A model generated the notes under the pieces. That model searched no databases, was not told the DNA's origin, and saw only the letters and a list, made by a program, of their open reading frames with translations. Shown one piece after another: positions 48,987 through 62,906 of a DNA stretch of 64,000 nucleotides. Position 1 is the first letter of the stretch. Each line of letters starts with the position of its first letter. The position numbers and the translations under genes were made by a program. This stretch comes from Diphasiastrum complanatum (lineage: Eukaryota; Streptophyta; Lycopodiopsida; Lycopodiales; Lycopodiaceae), in the NCBI GenBank assembly GCA_029204225.1, contig CM055093.1, positions 35,412,525-35,476,524 on the forward strand, written 5' to 3'.

Positions 48987-49494
48987 AAAATTAACATCTA
49001 CCAATACTCGAACCTCCAATTACGTAGCAAAGGATATCTACATGAACGCTCAATACAATTTACAACCAATATCGAAGGATTACCAATAAACCAAAACAAC
49101 GACAAAACAATTACTTGTTTCCTTTCTTATTTCCATTTGGCCATGGCTTTTATGATGGTGAAATGAATTTCTTGGAATACATTAAGATGAGAGTTACTCA
49201 TTTTTTTTTCAATTTTCACATTTTACCCTCCATATCTATTGATTATGTACCAAATTAGACAAGCGATTCTCTTATCCTCCAACGCACAATCTTTAGTTCT
49301 AGAAAAAGACATAATTGAATACATGTCAAAAAATCAAAGAGCAAATGAGCAAGACATCTTCAAACATGTCTTAAGATATAGTCTTGGATCAAACATACCT
49401 GGAACTCCATCTTGGCATTAACGAAACTTCAACAATCTACTATTCATGGTGGAATGTTGGGGACTACCACATTTTTTCCTAACCTTGACATCTG

Positions 49495-50300
49495 ATGAAA
49501 CAATCGATATGCGATGGAATGAAATCCAACACATTGGTAAAGAAATTTAACAATGAATATGATTGGAGAAATTGTCCAGTAGAATGTTCAATGTTGTTTG
49601 TGGTAAGGTTAGACCAATTCATGAAAAACTATTTACTATCATCCAAACCACTTCTTGGAAATGTCCAACATTACGCGATTAGGTATGAGTTTCAAAATCG
49701 AGGCTCTGTACATGCACACATTATTCTTTGGATAAATGAAAATGAAGTAGGTCAAATAGCTAATGAGATAGTGGCATGTGTACCAACTATATTTGACGAA
49801 ACTTCAAGAAAATTCATAGAACCGATTGAGACTCATAGAAAAAAAACTCTATCAGCTTGTGCAACGAAAAAAAATACATTATTGTAGAAGTCATGCACTT
49901 TTTATTTATCAAAAAACAAAAAAGTAGGTTGCAAGTATGGATTTCCATATTCTTCTTCAACATTAATCGAGACAATCAAAGATGGACATACTATCATGGA
50001 TGATATGAAGATAGGAATGTTGTTCCATATCACCCAAGCATTCTACTTTTGTGAAAAGCACACATGAATTTACAGAGAATCACAAACACAAATTGGTCAT
50101 ACTATCTTCTAAAATATGCGATGAAATTTGAACCAATGGGTCATATGAATCTCGATATAGAAGATGCAAAATGTATTGGCCTAGATCATGTCGATCCCAA
50201 TATGTTGAAAGTAATTACAACATCAATACTCACAAAAGTGATATCTCTATCCGAAGCAACATTTTGTTGTCTTCAAATACCCATTGTAAAAAAGGAGTGA
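49495..50300 (+). pseudogene. Helitron HUH Rep nuclease remnant
   Basis: Segment 49495-49887 has EFQNRGSVHAHIILWI, the HUH metal motif (His at residues 73 and 75; nt 49711-49719). Segment 50064-50300 has NWSYYLLKYAMK, the two-Tyr motif with Tyr spaced four apart (about 50103-50117) that nicks and joins DNA strands in rolling-circle transposition. Both active-site motifs survive, but they are split by a stop at 49885 and by lost frame between 49888 and 50063. Confidence 0.83.
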
Positions 50301-50412
50301 ATCAGTTCATTACATAGACTCATCACCTCCTCAGCTTTGAAATAAGATGGTTGGTTACAACAATATTGTACTATTACACCCCATTGATATTTATGTATCA
50401 TGACAAACAACC

Positions 50413-51966
50413 TTGGAAGACCTCCCGTTCTATGAATATTGGAAAAAGTACACTGTTAAAAAATTTCCGACATGCAAATCCAAACCTGACAATATTGATC
50501 CACTTGGAAATTCGGTATTTAAAATTGATCGACTAGTACGATTTACAAATTTTCATCCAGCTCATCAAATAGAAGGTTTTTTCTTCAATATCCTTTTGAA
50601 AAAATCTCACTTTCGAAATGAAAAAGAACTTATAAATGAAACCAACACTCAACGATCATATTTTGTTGAATGTGTCTTGAGAAATATTATCGATTCTAAA
50701 GAAGACATCGAAAATTATGTAGCTGAATATACAAATAGACAATCAATTGATCATGAACAAAGACAAGAAATTGTAAACATATTGCTCCCAAAAAAAACAC
50801 TTGAAGGTGAAATATTGACAAATGATGAAGATCACATGAAACCTATAGTTTTGAATTCTGATACCATTCAAACTTTACAATTGGAGAACGAATTTGAACA
50901 TTTAAAAACATCTAACTTGACACAAGAACAAACACACATTTATAACATGTTGACAGTACAAACATCTGGAATTTTCATCACTTTAGGAACTCCTGGTAGC
51001 AGAAAAACAATGTTTATAAAATATCTAGCATATAAATTTTGTTGCATGGATAGAAATGTGTTGCTATCAACAACAACTGGAGCTGCAGCAACAAGACTTA
51101 GCAAAACTGCTATGACTGTGCACAATCTATTCTCCATTCCTATAAAGAATCCCTATGTTCAAAATCTAAGTCCTACAGACTTCCGCTATAAATTGATAGC
51201 CGATGCTGAACTTATCATAATTGATGAGATGTCGATGATGACATCCCACACTTTGCAATTGGTTGTGCATCAAATAAATCAAATGAAGAACAATCCTCAA
51301 AATAACCCTTTCAAAAATTTCATTCTATTACTAGTTGGAGACCATGAACAATTATCTGCAATATGTTAGACAAGAATCCTTTTGTTGGTTATGTCATATA
51401 TGTACTTCTCCATATTGGAAAATGGCAATGCATTTTTGAACATCATACGAAGTAGACAACCAACAATGAATGAAATACATAATGTGTTTTATGATAGAAT
51501 AATCATCGAGAGACAAGCTGTTGAAATGATAGATGACAATATTTCAATCATTTGTATACAAATTGAAGATGTTATAAAATTCAATGAATATGCGCTAGAA
51601 AAACTTTATGATACCTCTCAAATAATCACAACCACAATAAAAAGTAATGCATCACACGTGCCCGAAATGCAAAGTTGGTTGATGGAAGAAAAATTCCATC
51701 AAATACCAAAATTAGCCATTGGTGCAAAGGTGATGCTACTTTTCAGCATGGATATAAGTAAAGGAGCTATAAATGGAGCTATAGGAACAATTATGGATCT
51801 AATTTTCAAAGAACAATTAGCGAAAATCAAGTCAATAAAAGTGAAAATTGAAAATATGAATAGACACATTCTTGTGACTAGGTCAAATTTTGCAAAGATA
51901 AGATACAATACACATATCTACTACCCTCTCACTCTAGTGTATGCAATGATAGCTCACAAATCCTAA
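50413..51966 (+). pseudogene. Helitron PIF1-like helicase remnant
   Basis: Segment 50413-51369 has Walker A as GTPGSRKT at residues 192-199 (the usual second Gly is Arg), TTTGAAATRL, Walker B LIIIDEMSMM (residues 268-276) and motif III-like GDHEQLSAIC. A TAG at 51367-51369 cuts it. 51382-51966 follows, with IPKLAIGAKVMLLFSMDIS and YYPLTLVYAMIAHKS, matching the C-terminal helicase motifs, after which the SQGMT-like end is broken by a TAA. SF1B helicase unwinds the donor strand in transposition. Confidence 0.87.
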
Positions 51967-52130
51967 GGGATGACAATAAAAAAATACAACAATCTTAAAT
52001 ATAAAAAAAAACTTTTGCCCTGCATTAATATATGTCATGCTCTCAAGAGTAACAAAAAGGAAAGATATTTTCATCATAAATGAAATTACTCCGTTACATT
52101 TTCAACCTATTCCACTTCCAGAATACACAC

Positions 52131-52898
<768 letters not shown>

Positions 52899-53282
52899 TC
52901 AAACAACAAACTAAGCATTAGGTACTTTTCATTTTATATTTTATTGCATTACTTCATGTCCATTATCAATGACAGTATTTTATTGCATTGCTTTGTGCAC
53001 ATCATAAATTTCATTTAAATTTTTATATATGATATTGATTGTTGTTTTAAAATCCGACATTACACATGGTTTTAATTTCTTAGTTGGTTATTACGTCAAT
53101 CCACATCTCTAAATTTGACATTGCAATTTTTAAATAAAGAACATTGCACATATAAAAGCAATGGCAATATAGCACGATCATTTGCAATAACAATATTTTC
53201 ATAATATGAATCAATGTTGAAAATTGGTGCTTTAATGTCGCATGAGTCTTTCTAGATCTAACATCAACTAAAATTTATAAAC

Positions 53283-54070
53283 CTAATCTACTCGTCGTCG
53301 TCGTGACGTCCAGTCTGCATGAACACAAACAAACAAACTACATTGATATTTAATACTTGATTGTGATAAATTAAATAAAATTGACGTCAGAATACAAACC
53401 ACATTAGTATGAATACAAAGATTAGTACTTACATTTGGAGGATGACCCTCACTCTTTAGTTTGTCGACTAATGTGTCATACGATTCCCTGTAGGCAAATT
53501 CGTATTCTTCTTTATTTGACAAACATCCATAGTCTGCCAACTATCCATGCATTCAATTTAATTAATTCAGGGCTACGTTGAAGCAACTAGTCATAATGCA
53601 TATTAAAAAATAAAAGCATATGAAATCAAAGATAAACAATAAGAGTAGTGTAATTTCACTTACCATGCTTGCTTGCAATCCTGCTTTTCCGCTCGAGCCC
53701 AACCTAGAATTGCCTATCACATGCATCCTCGCAGCATCTTTTTGAATCTTGTATTTATCCGGTGTTCGTTCATCCACTTTTACACGGTTCCAATCATTTC
53801 TTGAACACCAGGAGGGCTTGGATTGCCCGTTCCTATAAGCTCGTCGTGCCATATCACAACGATGTCTAATCCATTAGCTCATATGCTTATGAATTTCCTT
53901 CTCTTCGAATTTCTCTTCTTGTTGGAATTCGTCACGAAGAATACCAATAACCTGTCGTTTATCGACCGCAGGTTATTCGGACCATTTACTAAATAATCTG
54001 TCGCCAAAATGGCGTTGGCATAAAGAATAGAGTCGGTCCAAAGCCACCCTCCCTTTTCTATTGGCAATTA
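53283..54070 (-). other. Unrecognised coding-like region divergent from tnp2 transposase
   Basis: The minus strand holds three exon-like pieces: 53879-54067 (KGGWLWTDSILYANAILATD, LVNGPNNLRSINDRL), 53680-53852 (WCSRNDWNRVKVDERTPDKY, then HVIGNSRLGSSGKAGLQASM), and 53420-53540 (YGCLSNKEEYEFAYRESYD, then KLKSEGHPP). The gaps between them look like introns. It recalls the second, non-catalytic protein often found beside plant transposases, but I cannot name the family. It lies head to head with the CACTA transposase, about 430 bp apart. Confidence 0.45.
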
Positions 54071-54509
54071 TATTACCTTGAGGAAATTTTTAACATAGTC
54101 TCCCGAGCTTTCACCACTGCCTGACCTCAACATGATTACTACATTCATGAACATACAATATATTACAATAGACCCTAATATATTGAAATGAAGTAGAAAA
54201 GAAAATTGATTACAGAACTTTAATGCATATTGGAGTGAGACTTTCATACATGTGTTAACAAAAGAAGAGAGATATGCGTGTAAAGCTCGAGCTTGCACCA
54301 AGATGCAAAAGAATCATATAAGCGACAATGTATAAGAATAGTACTATCTAAAAACTAAAACATTAGAATCATACAATAATTCTACTCAAGTTAACAAGGT
54401 AAGTAATAAACATGCATGTTTTCTTGTTCATAAAAACTTTGTTATTATAAGTTAAAATATTGTGCTAAAGTGACATGTACTTGATTTTTGTTTCTCGTAG
54501 AGAAATTAT

Positions 54510-56060
54510 TTTCAAAATAAAATATGGTGCACATGCGTCAAGTGTGATGGGCAAAAGATGCGTGAAAGACACTGTTGAAAATCAATTGTGGAAGTCTGGA
54601 CGAAAAGAAGAAGGTCAACCATTTAATTCGGAAGATGTTGAGGTCTGTTAATTTTATGTGATTGTTTTTTATTATAATCTGCGTCAATCTATATATGTCA
54701 CTTATAGAATTTGTTTAATGTGTGTAGCCAATACATCGAATGCCATTCCACGGAGTTGATCCATCCATGTTTAGTTATAATCAATGTCAAGTTTTGACAG
54801 ACATGAGAAAACAAAGAATTGAAGAGGCAAACACAATTGAAAAAAAGAGTAATCAACTTGATTCTAATGATTATGATGATGAGGTGCAACACGATGAAGC
54901 AATGCACATGATGTTTGAATCTTACTTTGAAACAAATGAGAATGATGATATGCATGCATCTTCTAATGAAAACGGAGATCACAAACAATTTGAGATGGAT
55001 GAAGACGAGATTCTATTGCGCAAGGAGGCAGACACTCCTCTATATCCTGGAGCATCCATTTCGAGACTAGCTACGTCAATTCTTATTCTAAACCTTCAGG
55101 CAACATACAAATGGAGTGATCGTAGCGTGACATCTTTATTCGGGTACTTAACACATAACACAACTATTGTACTTTATAGCGTATTTACATTAAGTTAATT
55201 TTTTTTCTTAATGTGTAACGCTTCACGTTTTCGAGATGATGTACAAGGGGATAAAGTGCCACAAAAAGTGTTACGACATTTGCCAATTATCCCATGATTG
55301 CAACGTTTATTTCGATGTAAATCTTTGGCACAACTAATGGATTGGCATGTCAAAAATTGATCTACGGATGATGTAATGCGAGTACCAAGTGATTCACCTG
55401 CATGGAAACATATTGAAGACCAATGGCCTGAGTTTAAAAACGAACCTCATAATTTGAGATTCGGCCTTGTATGGATGGCATAAATCCTTTTAGCGTTCAA
55501 GCGTCAACTTGGTCCACATGGCCAGTTGTGCTCATTAATTATAACATACCTCCATGGTTGAGTATTAAAACAGAACACTTGTTATTGGCTTTATTGATTC
55601 CAGGAAAGTACAAGGCCAAGAAGATGGACGTGTATCTTGCACCTTTGGTCGATGAATTGTGCATTCTTTGGAATGATATTCACGCTTACGACATCTCGAG
55701 ACCTTTACAACAACGAAACTTTGTTGTTCGTGGAATTCTAATGTGGACGATGCATGACTACCCCGGTTTAAGCGAATGTTCAGGTATCTATATAATGAAT
55801 CTAATCCATTTTAGGGTTTAGCATTTGAATATACTTAACTAAGCTTATGTTTATTTGGTTTATGAACTATGCAGGTTTAACCACATCGGGTTACAAGGCA
55901 TGTTATATTTGTGGACCACTTTGGGAGGGTCGACATAGCACAAATATGTTAAAAAAAGTGGTGTACGAAAATCATCGCAAATACTTGCCGCCTGATCATC
56001 CTTTTCAAAGGTTGAATAGGCGATTTTTTGGAGGGCGAGGAGATACCACCAGGTAATTAT
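54510..56060 (+). pseudogene. CACTA (En/Spm) tnp2 transposase remnant
   Basis: Tnp2 marks in order: an acidic N-terminal part (54740-55030) with DTPLYPGASISRLATSIL and NLQATYKWSDRSVTSLF; 55210-55460 in other frames with VPQKVLRHLPIIP, CKSLAQLMDWHVK and DSPAWKHIEDQWPEFKNEPH; 55471-55821 with FSVQASTWSTWPVVLINYN, KTEHLLLALLIPGKYK, MDVYLAPLVDELC and GILMWTMHDYPG; and 55874-56056 with TTSGYKACYICGP. At least four frame changes and some stops break it; short introns may explain the step at ~55780-55875. The family cuts and pastes DNA with CACTA ends. The terminal repeats were not located. Confidence 0.86.
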
Positions 56061-58526
<2,466 letters not shown>

Positions 58527-58546
58527 CCCCCCCCCCCCCCCCCCCC
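58527..58546. repeat. C20 homopolymer
   Basis: Twenty C in a row, followed by gggcc. It may be a hotspot of length error in sequencing or of slippage. Confidence 0.97.
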
Positions 58547-58913
58547 GGGCCAGGCCCAGTACCTTTGGTCCTTGCCTCTCCTTTTGGTGGGGCGTTTGTC
58601 TTAAGGCTATGTGGCCGCCCTTCAGCGCGCCACCTGCCCGTACGTGACTCATCCCGTAAGCCGTACGAAAAGAATGCCAGGCTGGCGTGTCCACATCACC
58701 GACCATTCCAAATGAAGAAGTCTGTACGAATCCTAGATACTCAGGTCCGTACTTAGGAGTCTGCGCGTACGGGGAGAGGTTGAGTGTACGGTTTGAGGGG
58801 AGTCATGTGACAGTGGAGTAGTACTGCAGCTGCAAGCAAAGCGATGGAATAGATTCCGAAAAAAGTTGGGCAATGGGCATGGGATGGATCGTGGATGCGG
58901 ATCCCCTGTACTC

Positions 58914-58920
58914 TATAAAA
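58914..58920 (+). promoter_or_regulatory. TATA box of PR-10-like gene
   Basis: ctctataaaagcacc is a canonical plant TATA box. A start site is expected ~30 bp right, near 58945. Upstream are tacgtgac (58641) and several gtac/cgtac words, but no proven element. Confidence 0.6.
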
Positions 58921-58944
58921 GCACCACCTGCCGCTGGCTTGATC

Positions 58945-60602
58945 TGTAAGTTCGAATCTGTGGTGTGCACCATTCCATCCATCGCAGGCGGCAGCAGCAG
59001 CAGCATCGGAGGCTGGAGCCCATCTGCTTAGGTACTGTGTGTTGTCACTGTTGTCTGCAGATACTGTAATAATTCTACTATCGTCGTCTTCAGTTGTCAT
59101 AAACTAACTGTGATTTCTCTCTTTGGTTACTGCCTAGCTTGCTAGTTACTGCAATCAAGCTCTTGAATAATTCGCAGCTTCTGTGATTTGATCTCTTTGG
59201 TTACTCCCTAGGCTAACACTGTGATTAAGCTCCTGAGTTCGAAGCTTCTGTGATTTGATCTCTTTGGTTACTTACTGCCTAGCCAACTGTGATCATGCTC
59301 CTGAGCTCGAACTTCGAAGCTTCTTTGAATTATTGAATCTCTTTGGTTACTACCTAGCTAACTGCGATCAAGCTCCATTCGTAGCTCCGTTCGCAGCTTT
59401 CGCAATTTGATCTCGTTGGTTACTAGCTAATTGCTGCAATGAAGATCCGTTGGCAATTTGGCAAAGCACGGTTTGCTTCCACCTGACTGCAATCAATTAG
59501 CTGCATTTGAATTTTGCAGCTTCTGCAGCGCGGTTGAGAAGTGACTGAGTTCTCTTCTTAGTTACTACCTACCTGCAATCAAGCTCCATTTGCAGCTTTT
59601 GAAATTTGCAGCACGACGTCATAGGTGCTAAGTAGCAACTGTGATGTCTCCTCCGTAACGGGTTACTAGCTATTTGCTAACCACAATCAAGCGCCATGGT
59701 GCACCTCCTTCAGCACGGCGTAGGTGCTTGCAGCGTGGCTAAGAAGAAGCTGAGATCTCTTTTTAGTTACTACCTACCTGCCATCAAGCTCCATTTGCAG
59801 CTTTTGCAGCACGGCGTATGTGCCAAGTAGTTACTGTGATGTCTATTGGGTTACCAGCTACTAGCTAACTACAATCAGGCTCCATGCGCAGCTTTGCATG
59901 AGCGCGGCGTAGTGCTAAGAAGTGACTGTGATTTCTTTTTGGTTACTAGCTAATTTCCAACTGCGATCAAGCTCTCGTGACCACTTCTGCAGCCAGCACG
60001 GCTTATGAAGTGACTGCGATTTCTCTTTTGCTTACTGGCTGACTGCAATCGGGCTCCATATATTGGCAGCTTCTGCAGCACGGCGTAGGTGCTAAGCACC
60101 GACTGTGATTTCTCTTTGGTTACTGCCTAAACGCAATCACGCTCCATTGGCAGCACCTGCAGCACGGCGTAGGTACTAACGTACTAAGAAGTAACTCTGG
60201 AGTCTGAATCCTGATTCCTGGTCTCTTTTGGTTACTAGTTAAGTGCAATGATCAATCAAGCTTATCCATTGGCAGGTTCTTCACTACGGCCTAGGTGCTA
60301 AAAAGTAACTCTGATTTATCTATGGTTAATGGCTAACCGGAATCAAGATCCATTGGCAGCGCACAGCGTGGCATCATAACTGAAGAATCAAGATACATAT
60401 ACTCTAGATCAGGATTCAGTAGTTTTTTCAACTAGGATAAAGTAGATCTTGTTTCTTTTTGCATAAGATGAAGTACAACTGACGTTGGCGTTGTGACATG
60501 TTTCTGTTGTGCTAATTTATATTGTGATTGGTTGCAGCTAAGTAGTTTTTGTTATCTTGTATGCAGTTACAGTTTCTCAGGACAACTGGATCCGCACTTA
60601 CG
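58945..60602 (+). other. Probable 5' leader of PR-10-like gene with long leader intron
   Basis: After the TATA box comes a GC-richer leader with cggcagcagcagcagcatcgg. A donor (ttag|gtactg) lies at 59031/59032. Acceptors lie just before the ATG (tgtatgcag at 60566; tttctcag at 60580). The ~1.5-kb intron so defined would hold the tandem repeat array. The splice sites are inferred from sequence only. Confidence 0.45.
59116..60370. repeat. Array of about 14 imperfect ~70-110-bp repeats
   Basis: Each unit starts tctcttt(g)ggttactagcta and goes on with ctgcaatcaagctccattggcagctt. In the later, longer units, ctgcagcacggcgtaggtgctaagaagtgactgtgattt follows. The first ~4 units are short (~70 bp) and lack the cacggcgtaggtgc block; later units are ~85-110 bp. 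The spacing and drift show growth by unequal crossing-over, with a unit-length change within the array. It sits between the TATA box and the coding start of the PR-10-like gene. Confidence 0.85.
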
Positions 60603-61242
60603 ATGGTTGGGACGATCTCAACAAATGTAGAGCTGAAGATACCTATCAGGAGGCTATGGAGCGCGTTAATTGATCCCAATATTCTTCAGAAGGCCCTTCC
60701 TAAGTTTGTGAAGAGCGTAGAGGTTTTGGAAGGGAACGGTTTCTCAGCCGGCTCCACCAGGAAACTCATCTATGGGACTAATTGTAATGCCTGCCTTGTT
60801 TTGTTTCATTTCTAAATTTTACGAGTCGTTTTTACCTATAGCTCATCTTATGTACATAGAAAGCAAATGTTCCAGGGATTAAAACGCATTCCCAGCTAGA
60901 CAGGTTACTAACTTTTGTTTGAACTTCGATTGACATGTTTGATATATAGCTGTGGCGCATGCAACATATCTAATCGAAAAAATAGAAGCCGTGGATCATG
61001 GATCTTACAAACTGACTACCTCTGTAGTAGAGGGTGGATCTATCGGGAAAGACTTCAGCTACACAAAAGCTACAGTCAAGCTGTCTCCAGGTAGAAGCGA
61101 TACCACAATTCTAAACTGGGAATTCGAGTATGAACCCATTAATGTCGCAGCCCCACCATTAGAGAAAGCAAAGGAAGGATGTATGCGGACGTTCAAGGCT
61201 ATTGAGGCTTATGTGCTTTCAAACAACGGTCTCTATAACTGA
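60603..61242 (+). CDS. PR-10/Bet v 1-like (START/SRPBCC fold) protein
   Basis: Two exons, 60603-60783 and 60950-61242, join in phase with GT-AG borders to a 157-residue protein, the usual PR-10/MLP length (~155-160). The ATG at 60603 is chosen because the protein then starts MVGTISTNVELKIPIRRLW, as in the family; the upstream ATG at 60549 only adds a leader-like stretch. The intron falls near residue 60, the conserved Bet v 1 site. Later parts EAVDHGSYKLTTSVVEGG, GCMRTFKAIEAYVLSNNGLYN match the family's VD...Y...V(I/V)EGG and C-terminal helix with YL..N..YN. The Gly-rich P-loop (GxGGxGT) is altered to EGNGFSAGST. The family binds small hydrophobic ligands such as hormones, flavonoids and alkaloid precursors and is often stress-induced. 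No transmembrane or signal peptide; likely cytosolic. Confidence 0.87.
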
Positions 61243-62080
61243 AAGCTTTGTACAGAATCTGATAGATTATTCGCCAAGATAATATTAACACTCATAGCAT
61301 ACATAAGCATCAATGTGAAATTTTTAAGTACTGCTCGTTCTAAAAAGAGGCCAGCTGCAAGCTTCTTGTACGTTCGCATCGATGAATCGTGCCAAACAAC
61401 TATATACTGTGCAGCTGAAGGACTTCAATGTACGCATCCTTCACAGTCCTTCAGGCAGTTTACACAAAGAAAATCTTAATTACTGCATCAAATAGAGTGA
61501 CAAGTTTGAAAGAAACCAGTGGATTTTATAATAGGCGTTTGAAGGATCTTATATAAACTGATAAAGATATGAACAAGCCTGTGATACTAGAGAGTTTCTT
61601 CATTATATTATACAAATCTATTGATCTTTACGGCTACAACATGTAAGTCGACTATGAGTATCCAGATTATTTATGCATGCCATGCAAGGTGTGCTCTTGT
61701 TATGTGCTCCTACACATGCAATTTCACTCGTTACAAATCATGAAATGTACCAAGATAATTAGGAATTAATTAATTTATTCGAAATATCCTTCAAATTGTT
61801 GCTACTTGTCTGTGGCTGAAAGCTGCCATCACTCTCTTATATCCATGATTCTCATGCTTGAACTTTGAAGGCTATTTACATCCCACTAGTTAGTGAGAAA
61901 TGCCTTTTGGATGTTCTCTTTGCAGCTAATTGGAGTAGTAGACATTCAAATCTCAAGGGTAGATATAATCAATTACCTCCATTAAAAACCATAAGAATTA
62001 AGCTAAAAACAAGAATATTTGCATGTAAAGAGATGATGAAAATAAATGCTAGATAGAGCACAAGCAAGTGGCATTAAAAT
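61243..62080. other. 3' flank of PR-10-like gene
   Basis: The 3' UTR presumably lies in the first few hundred bases; no clear AATAAA is seen. No other gene is recognised. Confidence 0.45.
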
Positions 62081-62892
62081 AACAAGTGCACCTAATTCAT
62101 TGTGGATATTTGACTCTTGATCGACCAAAGTGGATACTAATTCAAATCATAGGGACTTGAATCTAGATGATCAAGGATGGAATAAATTGGGGACCTTGAA
62201 TGAGGTAATCAAGGAGACTTGGCACAATGTGTGTGTGTGTGTGTCAGACTCCCACTTTGATCTTCTCTTCAAACCTTGCTAATTTCCTGCACATACAAGC
62301 ATCAAATTACTTCTAACACAAGATGGAGCTGGCTGCCTTGTCTCCTCCCAGCCTTTGCTGCATAGATTATGATGAGGAATGCCTCCCTCTAGGCTCACTT
62401 ATCCAAAATCCTCAAGCACCCCTTGACCTTGACCCTTCCTAAATCTAGACACATGGCCAATTCCATGCACAGTCGACACTTGCCACTTGGCAATACCCTA
62501 GCACATAGGCAAGTGAGTAGCCTGACATGTGTCACTCATCCATTGGACCAAATGTCCCAATGGGCATGTGACACGTGTCATGTTTGACCGGTCAACCCTA
62601 ACATGTGTCACTCATTCACTGGACCAAGTGTCCTAGTGAGCATATGTCATGTTGACTAGTCAACTCTCCTACTTTTTAGGAGGTCAGTCCAGCCACTCCA
62701 AATTAATGACCCAGTGCCCTATACCCAAGCAACATGCGACTCTGAGGCTCAGAAACAACATTAACAACTTTATTTACATTTCTGTTACAAAGGTCACCAT
62801 AGGCCGGTGACTTAGCCATTTCTGTATTTACAAGAAGTACATCTATAAGTAAAAACAGTAAACAACCGAGACAGGGAGTAAAAGCTGTAACA
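62081..62892 (-). repeat. 3' LTR of Gypsy element (outer end not fixed)
   Basis: It ends ...GCTGTAACA at 62892 beside the purine tract. Within it are a (TG)7-like run (62231-62243) and a ~75-bp tandem pair (about 62525-62660: acatgtgtcactcatccattggacca...). Its left end is uncertain because the second LTR lies outside the window. Confidence 0.55.
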
Positions 62893-62906
62893 TCCCTTCC
62901 CCCCTC
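62893..62906 (-). other. Polypurine tract of Gypsy element
   Basis: The minus strand reads gaggggggaaggga directly before TGTTACAGC. It overlaps the TGA stop of the polyprotein. Confidence 0.8.

Larger units (their letters stand above)
48330..52130 (+). mobile_element. Decayed autonomous Helitron (Rep-helicase)
   Basis: Segments in the order of a plant Helitron RepHel protein. N-terminal Cys-pair region and helitron-like domain: 48330-48986. Middle part: 49000-49480 in several frames, with SWHxRNFNNLL and GLPHFFLTLTSDE. HUH nuclease: 49495-50300. Linker and PIF1-like helicase: 50413-51369 and 51382-51966. Stops at about 48984, 49419, 49885, 50298, 51367 and 51964, plus frameshifts, disable it. 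The codon usage is more AT-rich than around it. No reliable TC start or CTRR hairpin end could be fixed, so the limits are those of the coding remnant. Confidence 0.87.

Noticed and set aside
59116-60370. CRISPR-like array
   Set aside because: Units are contiguous imperfect tandem repeats with no spacers, in a plant genome.
60549-60602. Upstream ATG (60549) as the start of the PR-10-like protein
   Set aside because: The added 18 residues do not fit the family; the ATG at 60603 gives the standard N-terminus and length.
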